Assembly: GCA_964568355.1 (NCBI GenBank)
Contig: CAZMRK010000763.1
Location: forward strand, 1-16,512
DNA length: 16,512 nt
Source of the DNA: JAJPJX01 sp964568355
Lineage (GTDB): Bacteria > Acidobacteriota > Terriglobia > Bryobacterales > Bryobacteraceae
Reading direction: 5' to 3'
This document shows positions 8,767 to 14,772 of the stretch, in pieces (positions within the stretch are counted from its first letter, which is position 1; the number at the start of each line of letters is the position of its first letter). The position numbers were made by a program, and so were the translations under genes. The notes under the pieces were generated by a model that was given only the letters and a program-made list of their open reading frames with translations, had not been told where the DNA came from and made no database searches.

Positions 8767-9555
8767 TCAGATCCTCGGAGAGAATGCGAAGCCCAGCCGC
8801 TCGAATCGTGACCGGATGTTGTGGTAATAGTCGCGCAGCCCCAGAACATCCGCCCCGGCGCTGCAAAACAAAGCTCCCATTTCCAGATATCTCTCCACGT
8901 TCTCGCAGTCGACCGGCAGCCCCCACGCCCGGCCGTGCTTCTCGCAGGCGAGCGCTACCCGTTCGATGGCCTTCCTCACCTCCGGGTGCCCGACCTGCCC
9001 CGGGATGCCCAGCGCCTGCGACAAGTCTCCGGGGCCGACAAACAGCACGTCCACCCCGTTCAGTGCCGCCATCTCTTCCGCCTGTTCCACCGCCTCCGGA
9101 TCCTCGATCTGCAAGACGAGGACCGTGTTCTCGTTGGCGTGGCGCATGTATTCCATCAGAGGAACCATGCAGTAGTGCCCATCCGCGTTGCCGCTGTCGA
9201 GCGCTCTCAGGCCCAGCGGATGGAAGCGCGTGGCTTCGACCAAAGCAGCCGCCTCGCGGGCGCCCCGGCAGTGCGGCACCATGATCCCCGAAGCCCCCAG
9301 TTCCAATGGGTGGATATAGCTGGAGTAGCCGGCCTTCTGGACCCGCACCACGCTGTCCAGGTCGTTCAACCCGGCCGTCCGGATCAGGTGCGCCAGCCGG
9401 TCGCCGTCGAGCGGTACGTGCTCGCAGCAGATCCAGACCCCATCGAAGCCGATCAGGCCGATCATGTCCACAATCACCGGGTCCTGGGTGTTGATCTTGG
9501 TCAGGAGCACAGGTTTGCGCTCTCGCAATTTCGCTCGGATGCGGCTTTTACGCAT
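8767..9555 (-). CDS. HpcH/HpaI-family class II aldolase (2-keto-3-deoxy acid type)
   Basis: A 262-residue cytoplasmic TIM-barrel enzyme of the HpcH/HpaI aldolase family, which cleaves 2-keto-(3-deoxy)-4-hydroxy acids to pyruvate plus an aldehyde using a divalent metal. Visible family residues are the E45-H46 pair with catalytic histidine, V-R-V with R71, L-x-L-G-A-S-G-I-M-V-P (84-94), metal ligand E151 in Q-I-E-D-P-E-A, and metal ligand D177 in G-P-G-D-L-S. The segment before E45 reads I-C-C-E-H instead of the usual I/V-D-x-E-H, and the later R-G of the family is R-A (117-118), so it is a divergent member. Known relatives act on 2-keto-3-deoxyrhamnonate, 2-keto-3-deoxyglucarate or 4-hydroxy-2-oxoheptanedioate; which applies here cannot be told. 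It starts 12 bp after the regulator stop and ends one base before the transporter start. Confidence 0.88.
   Translation of the reverse strand: MRKSRIRAKLRERKPVLLTKINTQDPVIVDMIGLIGFDGVWICCEHVPLDGDRLAHLIRTAGLNDLDSVVRVQKAGYSSYIHPLELGASGIMVPHCRGAREAAALVEATRFHPLGLRALDSGNADGHYCMVPLMEYMRHANENTVLVLQIEDPEAVEQAEEMAALNGVDVLFVGPGDLSQALGIPGQVGHPEVRKAIERVALACEKHGRAWGLPVDCENVERYLEMGALFCSAGADVLGLRDYYHNIRSRFERLGFAFSPRI
8773..8778 (-). promoter_or_regulatory. Ribosome binding site deciding the TTG start of the MFS gene
   Basis: On the minus strand this reads CCGAGG, and it lies within the last codons of the aldolase gene. The GAGG core ends 7 bases before the TTG at 8765. No similarly placed ribosome binding site was noted before the upstream ATG at 8849. 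This favours the TTG and implies translation of the transporter by ribosomes finishing the aldolase. Confidence 0.6.
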
Positions 9556-9567
9556 GATGGATTCGGG

Positions 9568-10248
9568 TCACAGCGAGACCGTCGCTTTGCCGGGCGCGCA
9601 GTCATGCGCCGGCGTGGGAAAACCCAGGTGGTACCGCACACATTCCTCGGCCGTCTTGCTGATTCGGCGGGCTAGGTAGTCGATGTACATCTGGTGCTGC
9701 TCGTCGAACAACTCCACGGTGAGGTCCGGACGGTTCATCCGGTAGGCCGTTCCGTAGGTGATGGTGGGAATCGTGACGCGCTGTAAGCAGTTCACCAGAT
9801 AGGAGTTTCCGCTCCACTGCCAGATTCGTCCGTGAAAATCGATCTCCCCCTTCAGGCGCGCCCGCCGGTCTCCGGCGCGGAAGTGCTCCAGCATCCGGTC
9901 CTTGATTTCTGCGAGGGTCGCCAACCCCTTCGCCGTGATCGTCTCACGAGCCAGTTGCAGGGCCAGGATCTCCAGTTGATAGCGCACCTGGTCGGTCGCC
10001 TGCCGGTCCGCCTCCGTGAAATTCAAAACCGCAAAACCCCGGTTCTGGCTGTGCGTCACCAGGCCTTCCTGCGTCAGCAGCAGCAGGGCCTCGCGCACCG
10101 GACCGCGGCTCACCTTCATCTCGGCGGCCAGCGCCGATTCCACAATCGCCTCGCCTGGACTGAAGCGGCGGTCGAGTAGCGCCGACCGCAGTGCTTCGGC
10201 AATGGCATCACGCATCGCTACGGCCTTGAACTCGGGCAGTCCGGACAT
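9568..10248 (-). CDS. GntR-family regulator, FadR subfamily (FCD ligand domain)
   Basis: A transcription factor of 226 residues when started at the ATG at 10248 (a GTG at 10251 is the adjacent alternative). The N-terminal winged helix (about 11-75) has the GntR pattern L-A-A-E-M-x-V-S-R-x-P-V-R-E-A-L followed by L-x-x-E-G-L-V. The C-terminal alpha-helical FCD domain has candidate metal-binding residues near E135/D137, H139 in F-H, H185 in E-Q-H, and H207 in R-Y-H-L. FCD proteins often bind sugar acids or other organic acids through such a metal site. It heads the aldolase-transporter operon and is divergent from receptor paralogue 2, so it most likely controls both directions from the intergenic operators. 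A promoter at 10284-10256 would start transcription close to the start codon. That fits the absence of a ribosome binding site and suggests leaderless translation. Confidence 0.93.
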   Translation of the reverse strand: MSGLPEFKAVAMRDAIAEALRSALLDRRFSPGEAIVESALAAEMKVSRGPVREALLLLTQEGLVTHSQNRGFAVLNFTEADRQATDQVRYQLEILALQLARETITAKGLATLAEIKDRMLEHFRAGDRRARLKGEIDFHGRIWQWSGNSYLVNCLQRVTIPTITYGTAYRMNRPDLTVELFDEQHQMYIDYLARRISKTAEECVRYHLGFPTPAHDCAPGKATVSL

Positions 10249-10255
10249 CACAGCA

Positions 10256-10284
10256 AGTGTAAGAAATCTTTATTTCCGTGTCAA
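10256..10284 (-). promoter_or_regulatory. Predicted sigma70-type promoter of the regulator-aldolase-transporter operon
   Basis: On the minus strand a perfect TTGACA (10284-10279) is followed after exactly 17 bases by TACACT (10261-10256), which matches the -10 consensus at four of six positions. Transcription would begin near 10249, at the GTG/ATG start codons of the regulator. The -35 box lies inside the operator candidate 10277-10288. Predicted from consensus only. Confidence 0.6.
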
Positions 10285-10288
10285 CTGT
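10277..10288. promoter_or_regulatory. Operator candidate O2 (degenerate copy)
   Basis: The 12 bp here match the reverse complement of O1 (10298-10309) at 9 of 12 positions, including the whole TGTCAAC (10279-10285). It overlaps the minus-strand -35 box. It lies 21 bp from O1, two helical turns, so a regulator bound at both would lie on one face of the DNA. Binding by the adjacent GntR regulator is inferred. Confidence 0.5.
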
Positions 10289-10297
10289 TTCGTGGTG

Positions 10298-10309
10298 ACT
10301 GTTGACAGT
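10298..10309. promoter_or_regulatory. Operator candidate O1 (perfect palindrome)
   Basis: ACTGTTGACAGT has perfect 5-bp arms, ACTGT and ACAGT, around a TG centre. Its GT-N2-AC core resembles the short GT/AC palindromes bound by FadR-type GntR proteins. It covers the plus-strand -35 box TTGACA (10302-10307), so occupation should block receptor transcription. Together with O2 it forms the 7-bp inverted repeat TGTCAAC/GTTGACA (10279-10285 and 10301-10307). Confidence 0.55.
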
Positions 10310-10330
10310 TAGCGATCTTTCTGATAGAAA
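10302..10330 (+). promoter_or_regulatory. Predicted sigma70-type promoter of the receptor-sialidase operon
   Basis: A perfect TTGACA (10302-10307) is followed after 17 bases by TAGAAA (10325-10330), four of six matches to the -10 consensus. It is preceded by TGA, an extended -10 TGn element. Initiation near 10337 would give a leader of about 22 bases that contains the GGAGG at 10350-10354. Predicted from consensus only. Confidence 0.6.
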
Positions 10331-10349
10331 CTCCAAATAGCATTTTTCG

Positions 10350-10354
10350 GGAGG
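10350..10354 (+). promoter_or_regulatory. Strong ribosome binding site of receptor paralogue 2
   Basis: GGAGG four bases before the ATG at 10359. It is the clearest Shine-Dalgarno sequence in the window and fixes the receptor start. It contrasts with the regulator on the other side, which has none. Confidence 0.75.
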
Positions 10355-10358
10355 AAAG

Positions 10359-13300
10359 ATGACACTTCTTCGATGGCTCGCTCTGGTGCTGATTGCCGGC
10401 GTCGGCGCCCTGCTTGCCCAGACTGCGGAAATTACCGGCAGACTTACGGATAGTTCCGGCGCCGTCGTCCCTGGGGTCCGGGTGACGGCTATCCCCATCG
10501 ATACCGGACTTCGCCGCGAAACGACGTCCAACGAGACCGGCTACTACACGCTCCCCAACCTCGCGCCCGGCCGATACGAGCTGGACATTCAAGCCTCCGG
10601 CTTCAAGCCCCTCCGGCGGACCGGCATCACCCTGGCCGTACAGCAGGTGGCCCGCATCGATCTGAAGCTCGACCTTGGAACGCTCCAGGAAACCGTGGAG
10701 GTCAATGCCTCGGCTCCGCTGGTGGAGTCCTCCAATGCAGCCCTGGGCCACGTAATCGACAACAAGAAGATCACCGATCTGCCGCTCAACGGCCGTCAAT
10801 TCCTGGAATACGCCCTGCTGGGCGCCGGCGTGAATCGCGGCAAACCCGGGGACGTGCGATCCTCGCAGCAAGGCATCGCCATCAGCGCCAATGGCCTCTA
10901 CACCAAGAACAACAATTTCATGCTGGATGGCGCCGACAACAACGAGAGCTTCCAGAACCAGTTCGTCTCCGAACCGTCCGTAGACGCCATCGCCGAGTTC
11001 AAGGTGCAGACCAGCCTTTACTCCGCGGAATTCGGACGCGGCGGCGGCGCCGTGATCAACGTGGTCACCAAATCCGGCACAAATCAGTTCCACGGCACCG
11101 TCTTCCACTTCCTGCGCAACAACGTCTTCGACGCCAAGAACTACTTTGTGCCGGCCGGTTCCTCCAATCCCCCGCTTCGCCGCAACCAGTTCGGGGCTTC
11201 GCTCGGCGGGCCGGTCGTTCGCAACCGCACCCACTTCTTCGTCAACTATGACGGCATGCGGCTGCGGCTGACCAACACCTCCACTGCCCTGGTGCCGACG
11301 GCAGCCCAGCGAGCCGGTGATCTGTCCTCGCTCAAGACCGTCACCGACTGGGCCAGCGGCGCGCCGTTCCCGGGCAACATGATCCCCTCCAGCCGCATCT
11401 CTCCGGTCTCGAGCAAACTGATCGGGAACTGGCCTGCTCCCAATCTGCCCGACACTGTGCGGAACTACATTAGCGACAGCGTGGACCAAAACCAGCACGA
11501 CATCGGTCTGGCGCGCGTGGACCATCGCTTCTCCGACAAGGATTCCATCTATGGCCGCATCGCCATCAACGACAACACATTCCTGCAAGCCGGCCCGTCC
11601 TCGCTCGTCGGCGGCATCGAAAACTATGACCGCAACCGCAGCGCCGTAATCAACTGGCTGCGAGTCGTCAGTCCCACCACGCTCAACAGCCTTTCGCTCG
11701 GGTTCAACCGCTTTGTGCAGGATAGCGGCGGCCAGAACGTGGGCAACCCCATCGCGCTCGATGCCGGCATCACCGGGATTTCCACCAACCCGCGGGACAT
11801 CGGCTTTCCGGAGGGCATTAATTTCAGTGCCGGCACCGGCTTCCTCAGTCTCGGCGAGCGTGCCGTGCGCATCCGGCGGGTCACCACGTACCAGGTCCTG
11901 GACTCTCTGAGCTTCGTTCGCGGCAAGCACACCCTCAAGGCGGGAGGCGAGATCCGCTACGTACAGGCCAATATCCTCCAAACCGCCGCCACGCAGGGCA
12001 GTTTCAATTTCAACGGCCAGTACACCGGCAATGGATTCGCAGAGTTCCTGCTGGGAGTGCCGTCGTCGACTTCAGTCAGTGTCAACGTCGGGCTGGCCTA
12101 TCCGCGCCGCTGGGCCTACGCCGGATACCTGCAGGATGATTGGAAGATCACACCGGATCTCACTCTGAACCTGGGCGTCCGTTATGAGGTCAATGCGCCC
12201 ACCACGGATGCTCGCGGCCAACTTTCCAGCTTTGATTACCAGACCGGTGAAATCGTCTTCCCCCGGAACGCCAACCTGGGCAACTTCTACACCGTTTACC
12301 GCCCCGATATCCCCGTGCGCCAGTGGAACTCCAACACGCTCTTCGACACCAACTGGAAGAACGTCGATCCCCGCGTGGGGCTGGCCTATCGGCTGTTCGG
12401 CAGCAGCAAGACAGTCTTCCGTGCCGGGTTCGGCGTCTTCGCCATGTCTCCGGAGCTCAATTCGGAGATGAATACCGGCAACACTCCTCCCTTCCAATTG
12501 CGCATCGACGACACCGGCAATGCGGGCGCCCCCAATCTCTCCTGGGCCCTAAAGGGTGATCCCGCGCTGTTGAAGGACGCGGCCTTCGGTATCTTTACCT
12601 TCAACGCCAACCGGGATTTCGTCAACGGATACATCATGCAATGGACCGGCGAGATCCAGCAGCAGCTACCCTCCAATTCGGTCTTCAAAATCGGCTATGT
12701 CGGCAATAAGGGCGTGCACATCGATCAGCACGTCGTACGCAACCAGAAGCCGCCCGGGCCTGGACCGGCCGCTTCCCGCCGCGACTTCTCGCAATTTGCG
12801 CGGCTGCGTTCCTATGAGAGCAACGGCTGGGTGAACTACCACTCGCTCCAGGTTTCTTTCGAGAAGCGCTACTCCCAGGGCCTGAACCTCACCGCGGCCT
12901 ACACCTGGTCGAAATCCATGGATTTCGGATGGACTCAGGATGCCTGCTGCCAGCAGGACATCGACAACCTGGCGGCGGAAAACGGCCTGTCTTCGCAGGA
13001 CCAGCGCCACCGTTTTACCGCCAACGCCCTCTATGAACTGCCCTTCGGTTCCGGCAAGCGGTTCCTGGGAAGCGCGCATGGAGTCGCCGGCAAGCTGGTG
13101 GAAGGATGGAGAATCGGCACCATCGCCACGCTGCAGTCGGGCTTCCCGGTAAATCCCGCCGTTTCCGGAAACCGCGACAACGTCCCGGACAACACGGACC
13201 GGCCCGACCGGATCGGCAACGGCATGTATCCCTCGGATCAGCGCTCCCCCGACCACTGGTTCGACCCGGCCGCTTTTGCCGTGCCGGCGCTTTACACCTT

Positions 13301-13541
13301 CGGAAGCTCGGGCCGCAACGTCCTCACCGCCCCGGGCGTGGTCAACTTCGATCTGGTGGCCGCCAAATTCACCACCATCGGCGAAAATCGGCGGCTCGAG
13401 TTTCGCGCCGAGTTCTTCAACGTCACCAACACGCCCAACTTCGGAGCGCCGGTGGCCAACATCTCCAGCACCACCTTCGGTAAAATCTTCAGCGCAGCGG
13501 CGCCGCGCCAGATCCAACTCGGCCTGAAATTCTATTTCTAA
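10359..13541 (+). CDS. Oar-like TonB-dependent outer-membrane receptor with N-terminal carboxypeptidase-regulatory-like domain (paralogue 2)
   Basis: A 1060-residue paralogue of the receptor at 802. A classic signal peptide ends L-L-A before Q21. A carboxypeptidase-regulatory-like domain (about 22-108) opens I-T-G-R-L-T-D-x-S-G-A-V-V-P-G-V and has G-Y-Y-T-L-P-N-L-A-P-G-R-Y. Plug-region motifs follow: D-L-P-L-N-G-R-Q-F (140-148), L-D-G-A-D-N-N-E (189-196) and Y-S-A-E-F-G-R-G-G-G (221-230). The beta-barrel ends G-L-K-F-Y-F with the terminal aromatic. Near the C-terminus both paralogues share Y-T-F-G-x-x-G-R-N and T-F-G-K-I-F-S-A-x-A-P-R-Q-I-Q. It should bring a ligand across the outer membrane with TonB energy; that ligand is probably linked to the divergent aldolase operon. 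A strong ribosome binding site and operator-embedded promoter precede it. The sialidase-fold gene starts at the last base of its TAA. Confidence 0.92.
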   Translation: MTLLRWLALVLIAGVGALLAQTAEITGRLTDSSGAVVPGVRVTAIPIDTGLRRETTSNETGYYTLPNLAPGRYELDIQASGFKPLRRTGITLAVQQVARIDLKLDLGTLQETVEVNASAPLVESSNAALGHVIDNKKITDLPLNGRQFLEYALLGAGVNRGKPGDVRSSQQGIAISANGLYTKNNNFMLDGADNNESFQNQFVSEPSVDAIAEFKVQTSLYSAEFGRGGGAVINVVTKSGTNQFHGTVFHFLRNNVFDAKNYFVPAGSSNPPLRRNQFGASLGGPVVRNRTHFFVNYDGMRLRLTNTSTALVPTAAQRAGDLSSLKTVTDWASGAPFPGNMIPSSRISPVSSKLIGNWPAPNLPDTVRNYISDSVDQNQHDIGLARVDHRFSDKDSIYGRIAINDNTFLQAGPSSLVGGIENYDRNRSAVINWLRVVSPTTLNSLSLGFNRFVQDSGGQNVGNPIALDAGITGISTNPRDIGFPEGINFSAGTGFLSLGERAVRIRRVTTYQVLDSLSFVRGKHTLKAGGEIRYVQANILQTAATQGSFNFNGQYTGNGFAEFLLGVPSSTSVSVNVGLAYPRRWAYAGYLQDDWKITPDLTLNLGVRYEVNAPTTDARGQLSSFDYQTGEIVFPRNANLGNFYTVYRPDIPVRQWNSNTLFDTNWKNVDPRVGLAYRLFGSSKTVFRAGFGVFAMSPELNSEMNTGNTPPFQLRIDDTGNAGAPNLSWALKGDPALLKDAAFGIFTFNANRDFVNGYIMQWTGEIQQQLPSNSVFKIGYVGNKGVHIDQHVVRNQKPPGPGPAASRRDFSQFARLRSYESNGWVNYHSLQVSFEKRYSQGLNLTAAYTWSKSMDFGWTQDACCQQDIDNLAAENGLSSQDQRHRFTANALYELPFGSGKRFLGSAHGVAGKLVEGWRIGTIATLQSGFPVNPAVSGNRDNVPDNTDRPDRIGNGMYPSDQRSPDHWFDPAAFAVPALYTFGSSGRNVLTAPGVVNFDLVAAKFTTIGENRRLEFRAEFFNVTNTPNFGAPVANISSTTFGKIFSAAAPRQIQLGLKFYF

Positions 13542-14755
13542 TGACGACCTCACGACGCAGTTTCCTTGCATCCCTCGCCGGCACGGCAGTCCCCCTGCTC
13601 GGGGCTCCGGCCGGGCTGATCCGTGGTATCGACAGGAGTATCCTTTGGCACGGGCGCGAAACCGGCAAGACCTGGTTCCACCCCCGCGCCTGCCGCATTC
13701 CCGGCGCCCGGCCAACCCTGCTCATGACGCTCCAGCAGATCACTGGCTCGGATGTGTTCCACCACGTCCACTGGTCCGAGTCCAGGGATCTGGCCGCCAC
13801 CTGGAGCGAACCGCGTCCGATTCCCGGACTGGGACGGCGGCCTACGCCGGACGGCCTCGAAGAAGGTACCTGCGACGTCGTTCCGGAGTATCATGCGCGC
13901 ACCAGGTGCGTGCTGGCAATGGGCCACAATGTCTACTACGACAAGACCGGCAAGCTGGCGCGGCCCGACACCGAGCGCTGGCCTGTCTACGTGGTGCGCA
14001 ATTCCGCCGGGCGCTGGGGCGCGCTCAAGAAGCTCCACTGGGATAACCCCGAAGCCAGCGCCATGTATACCAGCAACTGCTCCCAGCGCGTCACGCTCGA
14101 AAACGGCGATATCCTGGTGCCGCTCTCCTTCGGTCCGCTGGGACGCAGGGACCGCGGCGTTTGCACCGTGCGCTGCACCTTCGATGGCGTGGATCTGAAA
14201 ATCGTGGAGTCCGGAAACGTGCACCGGAATCCGGTGAAGCGCGGCCTTCTCGAGCCTTCGCTCGCCCGCCACGGCGTCCGCTACTTTATGACCATCCGTG
14301 CGGAAGACGATCGCGGCTACGTGACCGCCTCCTCCGACGGCCTGCACTGGGCGGAGAAGCAGCCCTGGTGCTGGGATGATGGAGAGCCGCTCACTCTCTC
14401 CACCACCCAGCAGCGCTGGCTACCCCATAGCGACGGCCTCTTCCTCACCTACACACGCAAGGACCCCACGAACCTGAACGTACCGCGCTGGCGGGTCCCG
14501 ATCTTTGTCTCGCAGGTGGACCCACGGAAGCTGTGCCTGATCCGCTCCACGGAGAAAATCGTCTTCCCGCTGGAGGGGGACGGTGTGCATCACGCTGAAA
14601 GCGTGCCGTTTCTGGGCAACTTTCACACCACCGCCATCAGCCCGCGGCAATCCATCGTCACCACCTGCGAGACCATCCTCAAGACCTTTGGCGGCAATAC
14701 GCTCCAGGCGCGCATCGAATGGTCGCGTCCCAACCGGGACATCCGGGATTCATGA
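13541..14755 (+). CDS. Tat-exported sialidase-fold (BNR-type beta-propeller) protein
   Basis: A 404-residue protein beginning with a twin-arginine signal, S-R5-R6-S-F-L-A, followed by a short hydrophobic stretch, so it is probably folded before export to the periplasm or beyond. The remainder resembles the sialidase superfamily. It has a C-R-I-P segment (51-54) like the F/Y-R-I-P motif that supplies the first arginine of the sialidase triad. An Asp-box-like S-S-D-G-L-H-W (264-270) and a more degenerate S-x-x-D-L-A-A-T-W (81-88) follow. Candidate acid and arginine residues are E238-P-S-L and R253 in T-I-R. The late Y-T-R (304-306) and R-S-T-E (335-338) also fit exported sialidase-like families. 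True activity on sialic acid is not established: no sialate lyase or kinase genes are nearby, and the aldolase is of another family. Its ATG overlaps the receptor TAA by one base, implying translational coupling. Confidence 0.75.
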   Translation: MTTSRRSFLASLAGTAVPLLGAPAGLIRGIDRSILWHGRETGKTWFHPRACRIPGARPTLLMTLQQITGSDVFHHVHWSESRDLAATWSEPRPIPGLGRRPTPDGLEEGTCDVVPEYHARTRCVLAMGHNVYYDKTGKLARPDTERWPVYVVRNSAGRWGALKKLHWDNPEASAMYTSNCSQRVTLENGDILVPLSFGPLGRRDRGVCTVRCTFDGVDLKIVESGNVHRNPVKRGLLEPSLARHGVRYFMTIRAEDDRGYVTASSDGLHWAEKQPWCWDDGEPLTLSTTQQRWLPHSDGLFLTYTRKDPTNLNVPRWRVPIFVSQVDPRKLCLIRSTEKIVFPLEGDGVHHAESVPFLGNFHTTAISPRQSIVTTCETILKTFGGNTLQARIEWSRPNRDIRDS

Positions 14756-14763
14756 GGATGCCC
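14736..14763. terminator. Possible hairpin between convergent sialidase-fold and catalase genes
   Basis: GGG-a-CATCC (14736-14744) can pair with GGATG-CCC (14756-14763) across an 11-base loop with one bulged A. The loop contains the TGA stop of the sialidase-fold gene. There is no T-run on either strand, so it does not meet the criteria of an intrinsic terminator. It may only act as a weak bidirectional stop or 3'-end stabiliser. Confidence 0.2.
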
Positions 14764-14772
14764 GTTGGAGGC

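Noticed and set aside
9568..10251. Regulator starting at the GTG at 10251
   Set aside because: An ATG follows immediately at 10248 and neither has a ribosome binding site; the ATG is preferred, though the one-codon difference cannot be settled.
10281..11981. A 566-codon minus-strand frame opposite receptor paralogue 2
   Set aside because: It would cross the divergent promoter region and has no family resemblance; a mirror of the receptor codons.
7512..14755. A complete sialic acid utilisation locus
   Set aside because: The sialidase-fold protein alone suggests it. No sialate lyase, kinase, epimerase or known sialate transporter is present, and the aldolase belongs to the HpcH/HpaI family.
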